Below, piece after piece: positions 47,370 through 58,117 of a stretch of 64,000 nucleotides of DNA; the first letter of the stretch is position 1; the number at the start of each line of letters is the position of its first letter. The DNA comes from an uncultured Fibrobacter sp. (GTDB lineage: Bacteria > Fibrobacterota > Fibrobacteria > Fibrobacterales > Fibrobacteraceae), in contig CAMHDS010000002.1 of assembly GCA_946183925.1 (NCBI GenBank), positions 16,481 through 80,480 of the forward strand, in the 5' to 3' direction. The notes below the pieces were generated by a model. The model saw only the letters and a list, made by a program, of their open reading frames with translations, was not told where the DNA came from and made no database searches. A program made the position numbers and the translations under genes.

Positions 47370-47379
47370 TAAGGACGAG

Positions 47380-48021
47380 ATGATTCCGAATCGCCCTGAT
47401 ACAGTTTGGCTTTTTGACTACGATCTTACTTTGTACGGAACGGAAGAGCGTTACGTCATTAACTCCCTTGACCATCGTATTTCCCTCTTTGTGCAAAAGA
47501 CTGTAGATACGGATTTCGAGACGGCACACAAGATTCGAACGGATTATCTGGAGCGTTTCGGAACGACTCTTGCAGGACTTATGGCCATGAACCATGTGGA
47601 TCCCGATGAATTTTTCGATTTTATTCATGAGCCGGAAAATCTGATTTATCCCAAGGCGTCCCCTGAAAAGCTAAAGCTCCTGCAGGGCTTGTCTGGCAAA
47701 CGGTATGTGTTTACTAACGGTCGCCATGATTGGAGCGAGATGGGTATGGACCACATGGGAATCCACTCGGCCATAGATGGGGTGTTTGACCTCAAGATGA
47801 TGGACTGGATTGGTAAGCCTCACGATAGCGCTTATGAGAAGATGGAAAAGTGGCTTAGCCAAAAAACGCAAATAGTCTTGCTGGAAGATTCTCTCCGGAA
47901 CTTGGAGCCGGCCCATCGTCGTGGCTGGACGACGGTCTTCGTGAATCCTTCTGCCGATGTTCCCGACTGGGTGGACTACCATATTCCGCACATCCTGGAT
48001 CTGATCCGAATTTTGGAATAG
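47380..48021 (+). CDS. HAD family pyrimidine 5'-nucleotidase-like (SDT1/Phm8 type)
   Basis: VWLFDYDLTLYG; RYVFTNGRHDW; IVLLEDSLRNLEPAHRRGWTTVFVN. Confidence 0.82.
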   Translation: MIPNRPDTVWLFDYDLTLYGTEERYVINSLDHRISLFVQKTVDTDFETAHKIRTDYLERFGTTLAGLMAMNHVDPDEFFDFIHEPENLIYPKASPEKLKLLQGLSGKRYVFTNGRHDWSEMGMDHMGIHSAIDGVFDLKMMDWIGKPHDSAYEKMEKWLSQKTQIVLLEDSLRNLEPAHRRGWTTVFVNPSADVPDWVDYHIPHILDLIRILE

Positions 48022-48045
48022 AAGATTTTGTATTTTGTTTCCCGT

Positions 48046-49200
48046 ATGAAGTTTTCTACCCTGTTTTTAGTTGCTCTCTCTCTTATGGCGACCCTTTCTT
48101 GGTCTGCGCCAGCTCCTGCGGATCGAAAGGGCTTTAGCAACATGATGGTGACGACGGAATATTCCGATCTTTTGAAGGAAAAGAATGCCCGCAACGATTC
48201 GTTGCTCCCTGCCTTGGATGGTGACAAAGCCTTTGCCGAGGTGCTCCGCCAGAATCCGAATTTCTGGAGTCTGGGCGGGGCCTTGGATAAGACGGAATCT
48301 CTGGTGACGAAACTCAATGCGAAAATCATTTTCATCGATGGTATTAGAGAAGAACCTTTTTGCGAGATAGACAAGACTTTCGGAAGTAATGCCGGTGAGT
48401 GGAATGTCCGCATCGGCGTGGACTTTGTTTCGGGTGGTTCCAATACGGTGCATATTCATGTGCAACAGTGCTTGGACTATGTTCGAGACCAGCTGGGCTA
48501 TGCCGTCAAGAAGGGCGACAAGGTGGTGCTCGTTCCGCCAAAGAAGGTTCTTGACAAAATTAAAGAAAGCGAGATTCCTGATGCCATAGATGTGGACTTA
48601 CAGCAGACTTTGTTGAAAGCCCATGAAGACGTAAATTTGACTGGAAAATGTCCGAAGGATATTGAGGCCTATATCATCCTCATGAAGGTTTACGAGCAGG
48701 TCAAGGACCAAAAGATGGACTATGTGGTCATCAACGACCAGCTGAACAAACAACGCAATGGCGCCGGTCGCGTGCAGAGCTGTGCTTTTAGTCGCGAATG
48801 GAACAAGAAGTACCAGGAAAGCGCTAGCTTTGAGTGCGATATAGACCATGATCGTTGTACCTATCGCCAAGAAAATGATGGTAATTCCGACTGGCAAATC
48901 AATTACGACAAAGACCGCTTTGAGTATATCAACAAGAAGTTTCTTTTTTTCAACTTGAACCCCAAGAGCATCCACAAGGGTGGCACTATGCTGGATTTGC
49001 GGTTGCTCAGACTGTCTACGAACCTTTATTTGGAAGCTTACTTAAATTTGAAAGGGGAGCCCGTGACTCTCGGTCTTGTCATTGTTCCTGGCGATAAGAT
49101 CATGGAGGATTACGAAGACGATGAAGGCGAAGAAGGCGAGGAAGAAACTGAAGAAACCGAAGAGAACGAAAAAATGGAAGAAATACAACCTTTTGACTGA
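48046..49200 (+). CDS. Secreted uncharacterised protein with acidic C-terminus
   Basis: Signal peptide MKFSTLFLVALSLMATLSWSAPA; ends DDEGEEGEEETEETEENEKMEEIQPFD. Confidence 0.6.
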   Translation: MKFSTLFLVALSLMATLSWSAPAPADRKGFSNMMVTTEYSDLLKEKNARNDSLLPALDGDKAFAEVLRQNPNFWSLGGALDKTESLVTKLNAKIIFIDGIREEPFCEIDKTFGSNAGEWNVRIGVDFVSGGSNTVHIHVQQCLDYVRDQLGYAVKKGDKVVLVPPKKVLDKIKESEIPDAIDVDLQQTLLKAHEDVNLTGKCPKDIEAYIILMKVYEQVKDQKMDYVVINDQLNKQRNGAGRVQSCAFSREWNKKYQESASFECDIDHDRCTYRQENDGNSDWQINYDKDRFEYINKKFLFFNLNPKSIHKGGTMLDLRLLRLSTNLYLEAYLNLKGEPVTLGLVIVPGDKIMEDYEDDEGEEGEEETEETEENEKMEEIQPFD

Positions 49201-49285
49201 GTTTTAGGGTTGTTTTTTCGAAAGATTTTCGTTTTTTTGTTGTTTTATTGTATATTTAGGAAGGATCCTTTTCAGGGGGAAATTT

Positions 49286-50098
49286 ATGAATCGTCTACTC
49301 AAGATATCTTTGATGGCTGCCACCTTGGTCGCATCGTCTATGGCAGATGAACAGTTCGGCGGCGTGGGTATAACCATTTATCAGATTCCTCAGGGCGTAC
49401 ATGTGGTCCAGGTAATTCCTGGCACTCCTGCTGCTGAGACCAATCTTCAAGCTGGCGATAACATTATTGCCGTAGATGGGGTGAGTCTCAAGGGTCTAGA
49501 TATCGAAGAATCCAAGGACATGCTTCGTGGCCAGGTGAACAAGCCTGTAGAAATCACATTTGTGAATTCCGGAGATACCCTGAAGACGACACTTCGCCGT
49601 ACCCAGATTACGGTTAAGGATTTTGAGAGCAAGCAGGTGGAGTCTTGGTATGGCGATAAGAAGGAATTTGACGCCCAAGAACTGGAAACCTTTGCTAGCG
49701 CTAACGGTGGAAACAAGCAGTTGGTGGCCGTGTTAAAACATGGGTCCTTGGTTGAAGGAGATGTCTCTGTGAGCGCCGCCGATGTGAACGGTATTTATGT
49801 GGACAAGGTGGATGAATTTGCTCCCAAGGCTAAAAAGAATAGTGCAAACAAGTCCGGCTCCGCAAAGTTCAAAGGGCTTTCCCGTAATGCTATCGCTTTC
49901 ACTTTGACATCTGCTGGCAAGGCTAGCGTTACTATTATGGATGCCGATGGGGCCGTTTTGACCACAGTTGTGGCCGAAAGTGCCCAGCCTGGTTTCAATA
50001 GTGTTCCCTGGAATGGTGACAAGGTTCCTAGTGGGCGCTATACGGTGTCCATTGAACACAATGGGACTGTAAGCGGAGCCAACACGGTCCTAAAGTAA
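49286..50098 (+). CDS. Secreted PDZ-domain protein with FlgD-Ig-like C-terminal segment
   Basis: GTPAAETNLQAGDNIIAVDGVSLKGLDIEESKDMLRG; KASVTIMDADGAVLTTVVAESAQPGFNSVPWNGDKVPSGRYTVSI. Confidence 0.78.
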   Translation: MNRLLKISLMAATLVASSMADEQFGGVGITIYQIPQGVHVVQVIPGTPAAETNLQAGDNIIAVDGVSLKGLDIEESKDMLRGQVNKPVEITFVNSGDTLKTTLRRTQITVKDFESKQVESWYGDKKEFDAQELETFASANGGNKQLVAVLKHGSLVEGDVSVSAADVNGIYVDKVDEFAPKAKKNSANKSGSAKFKGLSRNAIAFTLTSAGKASVTIMDADGAVLTTVVAESAQPGFNSVPWNGDKVPSGRYTVSIEHNGTVSGANTVLK

Positions 50099-50147
50099 TT
50101 CAGCAAACAAATGTGAAATTGGAGTGTGGAATTAGTCATTCCGCACG

Positions 50148-50417
50148 TTACAGGTAGTGCTTGACCCGCATTTCCGGGTCGGTGTTTTCTTTTGGCGTCT
50201 TGGGAACATGGATTTTGACGGCGTAGGCGTAATGTTCCGTCTCCGCGATGATGTCGCCTTCCTGTAAATCCTCGGTCACCTGGATTTCAAGTTCCACGCC
50301 ATCCTTGGCGATTCTTCGGATGGAATGTTCCTTGAGCTCGTGCTTTTCGAACAGTACGTCGATTACCTTCTTGTAGGTGCCGTGGTGGATTGTCCCGAGA
50401 ATGTGGTCGCAAATCAT
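50148..50417 (-). CDS. Small protein resembling UreE N-terminal domain (tentative)
   Basis: ELKEHSIRRIAKDGVELEIQVTEDLQEGDIIAETEHYAYAVKI has UreE-like spacing. Confidence 0.4.
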   Translation of the reverse strand: MICDHILGTIHHGTYKKVIDVLFEKHELKEHSIRRIAKDGVELEIQVTEDLQEGDIIAETEHYAYAVKIHVPKTPKENTDPEMRVKHYL

Positions 50418-50464
50418 GATGTGGTAATATAGTAAAAGGATTCTTTTCTATATTTGGTCGGCTT

Positions 50465-51877
50465 ATGATTTCGTCGATAGTGGGCAGGTTTTACAAGCCG
50501 TCAAAGTTCAAGAAGAACGGAGGCGTGAAGGATGTGCTGGTGGTGGCGCTCCCGATGCTCCTGTCCATGTCTTTTGACACCTTCATGACCTTTATCGACC
50601 GACTGTTCCTCTCAAAACTTGGGCCTGCCGAAATGAATGCGGCTCTTGGGGCGGGGGCGGTTCAGCTTGCGCTCACCATGTTCTTTACCGGCGCCATCAG
50701 CTACACTACCGCCATGGTGGCTCAACGGCTCGGCGCAAAGAGGCACGACGATTGCGCCCGTGTATTCATGCAGTCGGTGTACCTGTCGCTTTTGAGTGTG
50801 CCGCTTCTGTATTTGACGATTCCCCTTGGACACTTTGTCTTTGGTATGGAGAACCTGGCTGCTGACCAGCTGGAATACCAGAAGACCTATTTCAATATCT
50901 TGATGTTCGGAGGCGTCATCAACCTGGTCCGCAATGCGGCGCCCTGCTTCTTTAGCGGTATTGGTGAGACGAAGATTGTGATGAAGGCCGCCTTTGTGGG
51001 CATGATCGTGAACGTGATCTGCAACTTTGTGCTGATTTACGGTTTTGGCCCGATTCCTGCGATGGGCGTGGCGGGAGCGGCCTACGGCACCCTTATCGGA
51101 AATGTGGTCTCGACGGTTATTCTGTTTGCAAAGTTCTTTGGAAAGTCCTGCAACAGCAGGTTCAATACCCGTTCCTCCTTTGCCTTCAGCTGGCCTCTGA
51201 CCCGTGAACTTCTACAGCGGGGGATCCCTTCGGGAGTGGAGATGTTCCTGAACATGTCGGCGTTCCAGTTGCTGATCCTCATGTTCCACGCTCTCGGACA
51301 AGAATCGGCTACGGCGTCGTCTATCATGTTCAACTGGGACATGGTGGCCTATGTTCCCCTGATGGGCCTGGAGGTGGCATCTACAAGCCTTGTGGGCCGC
51401 TATGTGGGAGCAAGGAATGGTGCCGCCGCCACCCGTTCCACGTATTCGGGGCTGCGGCTGGGCTGGGGTTACTCCCTGATTACCGGCGTGCTGTTCATCT
51501 TTTTGCCCGGGGTGCTCACCGACATTTTCAGGCCCGACATGGCCGAGGCCACCGAAAGCGCCCTGGCCATCTTCGATACGGCGCGGCCCATGAGTATTTT
51601 TATGCTCCGGTTTGCTTCCCTCTACATTTTCGTGGAGGTCCTGTTGGTGATTTACGCAGGAGCGCTTCGCGGGGCGGGGGATACCCTTTGGGTCATGTTT
51701 GCTAGCGCCATCATGAACTGGTGTGTGGCGGGGGCACTTTACGTGTCGGCCTACATTTTTCACTTGCCGGCCCATTACGCCTGGATTGCGGTGGTGGCGG
51801 TTTACAGCACCGCACCCATTATCTTTTGGCGCCGTTGGGAAGGGGGCAAATGGCGTCGCCACCTGCTGGACAATTGA
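50465..51877 (+). CDS. MATE family efflux transporter
   Basis: 470 aa, ~12 TMs; VALPMLLSMSFDTFMTFIDRLFLSKLG; GIPSGVEMFLNMSAFQLL; VGRYVGARN. Confidence 0.88.
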   Translation: MISSIVGRFYKPSKFKKNGGVKDVLVVALPMLLSMSFDTFMTFIDRLFLSKLGPAEMNAALGAGAVQLALTMFFTGAISYTTAMVAQRLGAKRHDDCARVFMQSVYLSLLSVPLLYLTIPLGHFVFGMENLAADQLEYQKTYFNILMFGGVINLVRNAAPCFFSGIGETKIVMKAAFVGMIVNVICNFVLIYGFGPIPAMGVAGAAYGTLIGNVVSTVILFAKFFGKSCNSRFNTRSSFAFSWPLTRELLQRGIPSGVEMFLNMSAFQLLILMFHALGQESATASSIMFNWDMVAYVPLMGLEVASTSLVGRYVGARNGAAATRSTYSGLRLGWGYSLITGVLFIFLPGVLTDIFRPDMAEATESALAIFDTARPMSIFMLRFASLYIFVEVLLVIYAGALRGAGDTLWVMFASAIMNWCVAGALYVSAYIFHLPAHYAWIAVVAVYSTAPIIFWRRWEGGKWRRHLLDN

Positions 51878-51885
51878 TTTTTTCT

Positions 51886-52092
51886 TTATTCGCTTACTGT
51901 TTCTGCGTCTTTCTTTTCGGCCTTGGTCGTGTCGTCTTGCTTCGGGTATTTCCGCTCGATGAAGGTCTTGATGAGCCAGGTGGCGCAGAGGACGCACAAA
52001 ATGAAGGAATAGAAGTCCAGCAGTTTCTTGGTCAGTGCCGTTTCGCTAATGGGGGTGCGTTCCATGGTTGTCTGGATTTCGTTGTTTGCCAT
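51886..52092 (-). CDS. Small single-TM protein (68 aa)
   Basis: LLDFYSFILCVLCATWLIKTFI TM; preceded by strong SD aggaggatcctATGG. Confidence 0.6.
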   Translation of the reverse strand: MANNEIQTTMERTPISETALTKKLLDFYSFILCVLCATWLIKTFIERKYPKQDDTTKAEKKDAETVSE

Positions 52093-52127
52093 AGGATCCT
52101 CCTGCTGGAATTATTTTCCCAATATAG

Positions 52128-52883
52128 TCAATTTCTGTTCCTCAAGCAGAACGCCATGATGGCGAATGCTCCCGCCACGTTCATGCTGGCCTTGCGACCT
52201 GCCATGGGGATTGTCACCTTCAGGGTGGCCTGTTCCATGAGTTCGGGGGCGATTCCCAGCTCCTCGTTCCCGAGGATGATAAGCCCCTTTTCGGGCCATT
52301 TCACTTCGGTAATGCTTGGAATGTCTTCGCCGGTTTCAAGCGCGATGATTTCGTAGCCGTTTTCCCTGTGCCACTTGATACAGTCCATGGGGCTTTCCCA
52401 GCGCTTGATGGGAATCCATTCCTGACAGCCCCGGGCGGCACTTTTTACCGTCACGTGGTCGGGGCCGCAACTGTAGCCGCTTAGGTGGACTCCTTCGAGG
52501 CCGAAGCAGTCCGTGCTCCTGATGATGGAGCCTACGTTGAAGGCGCTCCGCAGGTTGTGTACCAGCACGGCGAAGGGGATGGTCTTCTCGTTCGGAGTTT
52601 CGCGGTCCCCCGGTTCCTGCTCCAGGTAAACATCCCGTTCGAACCCGAGGCCCGCCCGCGTGCGAAATGTCTTGTACAGGTCTATCATCTGGGCCTGATT
52701 CTTGCCAGTAAGGCGTTCTGATTCGGGCAGTTTCATCCAGCTGGCGTAGGTCTCGAATTCTCGTTTAGCACGAGGCACGTCGTCGCCCAGCTGCAGGATA
52801 ATAACGCGCAAAAGTTCGGCCATGCGCTTGGCTTTGGACTTGTCCTTCATGGCCAGAAATTTTGGTTCCGTGTACATGCCCAA
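52128..52883 (-). CDS. TrmH/SpoU family RNA methyltransferase
   Basis: VLVHNLRSAFNVGSIIRSTDCFGLEGVHLSGYS; LIILGNEELGIAPELME; VTIPMAGRKASMNVAGAFAIMAF. Confidence 0.88.
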   Translation of the reverse strand: MGMYTEPKFLAMKDKSKAKRMAELLRVIILQLGDDVPRAKREFETYASWMKLPESERLTGKNQAQMIDLYKTFRTRAGLGFERDVYLEQEPGDRETPNEKTIPFAVLVHNLRSAFNVGSIIRSTDCFGLEGVHLSGYSCGPDHVTVKSAARGCQEWIPIKRWESPMDCIKWHRENGYEIIALETGEDIPSITEVKWPEKGLIILGNEELGIAPELMEQATLKVTIPMAGRKASMNVAGAFAIMAFCLRNRN

Positions 52884-52913
52884 AAGATAGTTTTTTGCTA
52901 TCTTTCAAGGCGC

Positions 52914-53735
52914 ATGCAAGATACCCCGAAACCCCGCATTCTGATCACCAACGATGACGGTGTTCAGAGCGAGAATATTTGCGCTTTGGCGAGAGCCCTT
53001 TCCTCTTTGGGAGAGGTGTTCGTCTTTGCTCCGGAGCATGAGCAGAGCGGGGTTTCTCACGCCTTTACGGTGCGTCGCGGTCTTTCGCTGAAGACGGTGG
53101 ACTTGGGGGAGGCGGGTGGCTCTGCCTGGACATTTTCCATGGACGGGACGCCTGCCGATTGCGTGAAGTTTGCCTTGGGACATTTCGCCCTTTACGGCCT
53201 ATCTACTGAGGGGGCAGGTCCAGGGCCCCAAGCAGGTGCGTTTGACGTTTGCTTTTCGGGAGTGAACGTGGGTGAAAATTCCGGGGTGTCGTCCCTTTAT
53301 TCGGGAACGGTGGCCGGAGCCCGCGAGGCGGCCCTCTGGGGGGTACCGGGTATTGCCCTGTCGCTCCGCGGAACGGGGGCGGAATTGTTGCAGACCGCCG
53401 TGGACTTTGCCGTAAAAGTGGTGAAGGAGCGCCTTTTCGGTGCGATTCCCAAGGGCATTTTCTGGAACGTGAATTTTCCGAAGGCTACCGCCAAGACCTT
53501 CAAGGGGTTCAGGGCAGCGAAGATGGCCGTTGGAATGTTTACGGACCACTACGGTCACGAGAATGGCCTGTGGCAGTTGGACGGTGAAAAGTTGTGGAAC
53601 GAGCAGCCCGCGGATAGCGACGACTACCTGCTGGAACAGGGCTACGCCACCATTACGCCCCACCGCATAGACCAGACGGACGAACAGAGTTTGAAAGTAA
53701 TAAACGAGATGTTGGCGGAAACCACCAACCACTAA
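52914..53735 (+). CDS. surE: 5'/3'-nucleotidase SurE
   Basis: ILITNDDGVQSENICALARAL, PEHEQSGVSHAFTV, SGVNVGENSGVSSLYSGTVAGAREAALWGVPGIALS. Confidence 0.95.
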   Translation: MQDTPKPRILITNDDGVQSENICALARALSSLGEVFVFAPEHEQSGVSHAFTVRRGLSLKTVDLGEAGGSAWTFSMDGTPADCVKFALGHFALYGLSTEGAGPGPQAGAFDVCFSGVNVGENSGVSSLYSGTVAGAREAALWGVPGIALSLRGTGAELLQTAVDFAVKVVKERLFGAIPKGIFWNVNFPKATAKTFKGFRAAKMAVGMFTDHYGHENGLWQLDGEKLWNEQPADSDDYLLEQGYATITPHRIDQTDEQSLKVINEMLAETTNH

Positions 53736-53748
53736 GAGGAAAGATCGA

Positions 53749-56400
53749 ATGTCAGAAGAATTGGTACCAGGAACGCAGTTCAAGAGCCTGATTGAACAGG
53801 ACATGCAGGATTGCTACTTGCGCTACTCCATGAGCGTGATTGTGGCCCGTGCCTTGCCCGACGCCCGTGACGGTTTCAAGCCGGTGCACCGCCGCGTCAT
53901 GTTCAGCATGCACAAGTTGGGCGTGGTTCCCAACAAGGCGACGGTCAAGAGCGCCCGTATCGTGGGTGACGTGATCGGTAAGTACCACCCCCATGGCGAC
54001 TTCGCCGTGTACGAGACTTTGGTGCGTATGGCCCAGGATTTCTCCCTGCGCTACCCGCTGGTGTTCGGTCAGGGGAACTTCGGCTCTATCGACGGTGACG
54101 GCGCTGCCGCCATGCGTTACACCGAAGCCAAGATGAACAACCTGGGCGCCCTGATGCTGGAGGACTTGGAAAAGGACACCGTGGACATGGGCCCCAACTA
54201 CGACGAGTCCCTGGAAGAGCCACTGGTGCTGCCTTCGGCACTGCCCAACATGCTGGTGAACGGAACTACGGGTATTGCCGTGGGTATGGCCACCTCCATG
54301 GCACCCCACAACCTGCGTGAAATTGCGAACGCCATCCACGCGGTGGCCATGAATCCCGAAATTCCCGACGAGGACCTGCTGCAGCTGGTGACGGGCCCGG
54401 ACTTCCCTACGGGGGCGGTGATTTGTGGACGTGCGGGTATCCGTGACGCCTACCTGACAGGGCACGGACGTGTGCGTGTGCGCGCCCGTACCGAGGTGGA
54501 AACCGACAGCAAGGGCAAGCCCCGCATTCTGGTGACCGAGATTCCCTACATGGTGAACAAGGCGGAACTCTGCAAGAAGATTGCGGAACTGGTCCGCGAG
54601 AAGCGTGTGGACGGCATTACCGACATCCGCGACGAATCCAACCGCGAAGGCATGCGGATTGTGATTGAACTGCGTCGTGACGCCGTTGCCGAAGTGGTGC
54701 TGAACAACCTGTACAAGAACACCCAGCTGCAGACCACCTTCAGCATCTACAACCTGGCCTTGGTGAACAACCTGCCCAAGCTCTTGACCCTCAAGGAGCT
54801 GATTCAGGTGTACGTGGACCACCGTATGGACGTGATTACCCGCGCCACCCAGTTCGACCTAAAGAAGGCGGAAGCCCGCCTCCACATTATCGAGGGACTC
54901 CGCATTGCCACCCAGAATATCGACGAGGTGGTGCAGATTATCAAGAACAGCAAGACTACGGAGTTGGCGAAGCAGAACCTGCAGGCCCGCTTCAACCTGG
55001 ACGACGTCCAGTCCCAGGCCATTGTGGATATGCGTCTTGCCCAGCTCACCGGCCTGAACTTGGAAAAGTTGGAAGCGGAATACAACGAGCTTATCGCCAC
55101 CGTGGCCGACCTGAAGGACATTCTCGCCAAGCGGGAACGCCGTATCGCCATCGTGCTGGAAAAGCTGGATGCCGTGGTGGCCAAGTTCGGCGACGAACGC
55201 CGCACCAGCATCGAAGATTCTGTAGATGACCTGGACTACGAAGACCTGATTGCCGAAGAAGAACAGGTGATTACGCTCAGCCGCGAAGGCTACATCAAAC
55301 GTTTGCCGATCGATACCTTCAAGGCCCAGAACCGCGGCGGCAAGGGAATTATCGGCGCGACCCTCAAGGACGAAGACAACGTGGACCAGATATTCACGGC
55401 ATCGACCCACAGCTACCTGCTGGTGTTTACCAACAAGGGCCGAGCCTACTGGACCAAGGTCTACCGCCTGCCCGAAGGAACCCGCAACGGCAAGGGCCGC
55501 CCCATCATCAACTTCGTGGGACTTACCGAAGGCGAAAAGGTGCAGGCGATTGTGCCGGTGCGCAAGTTCGGCGGGTTCTTCTGCCTGGTGTTTGCCACCA
55601 AGAAGGGTATCATCAATAAGATGGACCTGACCCTGTTCAGCCGCCCCCGCAAGGCCGGCGTGAACGCAATTCGCCTGGACGAAGACGACGAACTGGTGAA
55701 GGTGCAGCTGGTGGGCATGACCGAAGAGGAATACAAGGCTTCGCTGAATGCCAGCGACGCTGACGATGCCGTGGAGCAGGCCGCCGAGACTGCCGAAGCT
55801 GAAGTGGCCGAAGGGGAGGACGGTTCCGAAGATGTTGAAGGCCGCCCGATTCCGAAGGACCTGCTGATGCTTGCCACTCGGAACGGCCAGGCCCTGACAT
55901 TCCCCATTACCTGCTTCCGCCCCATGGGCCGTGGAACCCACGGCGTGCGCGGTATCAAGCTTGCCGAAGGCGACGAGGTGATTTCGCTCCTGTGGCTCAA
56001 GGCAGGCAACAAGGTGCTGACCATTACCGAAAACGGTTTCGGCAAGCGCAGCGAACCTGGTACCTACCGCATTACCCGTCGTGGCGGCAAGGGCGTTATC
56101 AACTTGAAGGTCACCGACAAGATTGGCCCTGCCGTGTTCGTGGAAAGCGTTGCCGACGACTACGACCTGATCATTACCAGCCGCGAAGGCCAGGTGATCC
56201 GCATCAAGGCCGCCGACATCCGCCTCACGGGCCGTAATGCCCAGGGTGTGAAGGCCATCAGCCTCCGCGAAGGCGATGTGGTGCAAGATGCAACCGCACT
56301 CCCGAGCGTCGAGGATATCGAACAGGATAGCGCCGAGGCGAAGGAAACCTTCGACAAGGTGGAAGGCGTTCAGGTAGAAGACGACTCTTCGGAGGAATAG
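53749..56400 (+). CDS. gyrA: DNA gyrase subunit A
   Basis: [78 protein letters not shown]; GyrA-type QNRGGKG motif. Confidence 0.97.
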   Translation: MSEELVPGTQFKSLIEQDMQDCYLRYSMSVIVARALPDARDGFKPVHRRVMFSMHKLGVVPNKATVKSARIVGDVIGKYHPHGDFAVYETLVRMAQDFSLRYPLVFGQGNFGSIDGDGAAAMRYTEAKMNNLGALMLEDLEKDTVDMGPNYDESLEEPLVLPSALPNMLVNGTTGIAVGMATSMAPHNLREIANAIHAVAMNPEIPDEDLLQLVTGPDFPTGAVICGRAGIRDAYLTGHGRVRVRARTEVETDSKGKPRILVTEIPYMVNKAELCKKIAELVREKRVDGITDIRDESNREGMRIVIELRRDAVAEVVLNNLYKNTQLQTTFSIYNLALVNNLPKLLTLKELIQVYVDHRMDVITRATQFDLKKAEARLHIIEGLRIATQNIDEVVQIIKNSKTTELAKQNLQARFNLDDVQSQAIVDMRLAQLTGLNLEKLEAEYNELIATVADLKDILAKRERRIAIVLEKLDAVVAKFGDERRTSIEDSVDDLDYEDLIAEEEQVITLSREGYIKRLPIDTFKAQNRGGKGIIGATLKDEDNVDQIFTASTHSYLLVFTNKGRAYWTKVYRLPEGTRNGKGRPIINFVGLTEGEKVQAIVPVRKFGGFFCLVFATKKGIINKMDLTLFSRPRKAGVNAIRLDEDDELVKVQLVGMTEEEYKASLNASDADDAVEQAAETAEAEVAEGEDGSEDVEGRPIPKDLLMLATRNGQALTFPITCFRPMGRGTHGVRGIKLAEGDEVISLLWLKAGNKVLTITENGFGKRSEPGTYRITRRGGKGVINLKVTDKIGPAVFVESVADDYDLIITSREGQVIRIKAADIRLTGRNAQGVKAISLREGDVVQDATALPSVEDIEQDSAEAKETFDKVEGVQVEDDSSEE

Positions 56401-56435
56401 TCCGGATTGTTGCTCCGATAGAGCTTGATCAAGTT

Positions 56436-56462
56436 GTCATGCCCGCGCAGGCGGGCATCTCC
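56436..56462. repeat. REP-like palindrome GTCATGCCCGC-GCAG-GCGGGCATCTCC
   Basis: Direct reading. Confidence 0.85.
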
Positions 56463-56512
56463 TTGATTCCATGAAAAACGCGAAAATCGCCATCTTTACA
56501 TAAATTTACACA

Positions 56513-56541
56513 CATCCCCGGTGACATCCGGGGATTTTTTG
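56513..56541 (+). terminator. Hairpin plus T-tract ATCCCCGG-tgacat-CCGGGGATTTTTTG
   Basis: 8-bp perfect stem and T6, between gyrA and the GH11 gene. Confidence 0.85.
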
Positions 56542-56585
56542 TATATGTTTATATTGGGATTGGATTTCTGAAGAGGAGTTCAATT

Positions 56586-58031
56586 ATGAAAAAGGGATAT
56601 TTTTCGGTCGGGACAGCTGCTTTGCTATCCCTTGGTCTTTTCACCTCACAAACTCTGGCGCAGGATTTCTGCAATGCATCCCATTCGGGAACCAGCGTAA
56701 AGGAAACCGTCAATAAAACGGGTACCATTGGAAATGTTGGATACGAGCTTTGGGGTGAAAAGGGCGACCAGTCGGCCACATTCTATTCCGACGGATCGAT
56801 GTATTGTGAATTCAATGGAAACAAGGACTATTTGTGTCGTTCGGGAATGTCCTACGATTGTACGCAAACTTATGATCAGTTGGGGCATTTGTACGCTGAT
56901 TTCAGTGTAAAGATTTCAGGAACAAGCAATATCAACTATTCATACATTGGAATATACGGTTGGACTCGTGACCCATTGATTGAATGGTATATTGTTGACT
57001 CATGGGGAAGCCAGTATCGCCCAGGCGATTGGGTTGGTGAACAAAAAATTGGTCGTATGACTATTGACGGAGCGGAATACGATGTTTACAAGAATCATCG
57101 TAGGGCGTTTTCCATTGATGGTGATGATAAGGATTTCGATCAATTTTTCAGCATCCGTGTGAATCAAAGAAACTGTGGAACAATTGACATTACAGCTCAT
57201 TTTGATGCGTGGGCCAGCAAGGGTTTGAAACTTGGAAAAATGTATGAGGCGAAGATTTTGGGTGAAGCCGGTAATAATGATGGGCCTAATGCGACAGGAA
57301 AATTTGATTTCAACTACGCGAAGGTGTATGTTGACAATAGCGGAACTCCTAAGTCCAGCGCCTCCACGAATCCCACAAGCTCCGCTTCTACCCCCACTTC
57401 TAGCGCCGCTGCACAGACCGCTGTAGGAACTTTGCCCGGAAAGATTGAATTCGAAGACTACCAGAACAAGGACGGAGACTTCACCAATGGCGGAACTTAC
57501 CTGGGAGACATTGAACCCGGTAACTGGGCCGAATACACGGTGAACGTCACCTATACTGGAACCTATACCTTTGAACTCTCCGCCGCCAGAGGCGATGATC
57601 AGAACCGCACAACTTCTATCGACCTCGTCGTAGATGGAACCAACGTTGGCACGATTTCGGATATTCTGACAGACGGTTGGGATGACTACAAGTCCTTCAC
57701 CGGGGTGACCACGTCCCTTTCTGCAGGGACCCACACCCTCCGCGTAGAATTTACCGGTGGCTACGTGAATGTGGACAACATCACCTTTACCGAAAAGGAT
57801 GTGGACAAGGGCTCCAAGTACGAACCGCCTGCATCCATCCGCAATGTCCATCTCTCCTTGAATAGCGACAAGGACCTTCAGGTGTTCGACATGCAGGGCC
57901 GTAATTTGGGCCGCTTGAGTGTCGCCGCAGGCGCTTCTCTCCAGGATGCATTATTCGCAAGATTCCACAAGCCAGGCGTCTACCTGGTCAAGCAGGGTAG
58001 CAAGATGACCAGGGTCCGCGTTACTCGCTAA
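56586..58031 (+). CDS. Secreted GH11 endo-1,4-beta-xylanase + CBM6 + C-terminal Fibrobacter-type sorting-like domain
   Basis: GYELWGEKGDQSATFYSDGSMYCEF; DPLIEWYIVDSWG; FDQFFSIRVNQR; CBM6 IEFEDYQNKDGDFTNGGTYLGDIEPGNWAEYTVNV; C-terminal LQVFDMQGRNLGRL...KPGVYLVKQGSKMTRVRVTR. Confidence 0.92.
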   Translation: MKKGYFSVGTAALLSLGLFTSQTLAQDFCNASHSGTSVKETVNKTGTIGNVGYELWGEKGDQSATFYSDGSMYCEFNGNKDYLCRSGMSYDCTQTYDQLGHLYADFSVKISGTSNINYSYIGIYGWTRDPLIEWYIVDSWGSQYRPGDWVGEQKIGRMTIDGAEYDVYKNHRRAFSIDGDDKDFDQFFSIRVNQRNCGTIDITAHFDAWASKGLKLGKMYEAKILGEAGNNDGPNATGKFDFNYAKVYVDNSGTPKSSASTNPTSSASTPTSSAAAQTAVGTLPGKIEFEDYQNKDGDFTNGGTYLGDIEPGNWAEYTVNVTYTGTYTFELSAARGDDQNRTTSIDLVVDGTNVGTISDILTDGWDDYKSFTGVTTSLSAGTHTLRVEFTGGYVNVDNITFTEKDVDKGSKYEPPASIRNVHLSLNSDKDLQVFDMQGRNLGRLSVAAGASLQDALFARFHKPGVYLVKQGSKMTRVRVTR

Positions 58032-58033
58032 TT

Positions 58034-58060
58034 GTCATGCCGCACTTGATGCGGCATCTC
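58034..58060. repeat. REP-like palindrome GTCATGCCGC-acttgat-GCGGCATCTC
   Basis: Direct reading. Confidence 0.85.
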
Positions 58061-58074
58061 TTTTTTAATCATAC

Positions 58075-58108
58075 AAAAAAGTCACGGCAAAACCGTGGCT
58101 TTTTTATT
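58075..58108 (+). terminator. Bidirectional-looking terminator
   Basis: aaaaaagtcacggcaaaaccgtggcttttttatt. Confidence 0.8.
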
Positions 58109-58117
58109 TGTGAATTG

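Noticed and set aside
54859-56286. 475-aa minus-strand ORF
   Set aside because: Fully antisense to gyrA.
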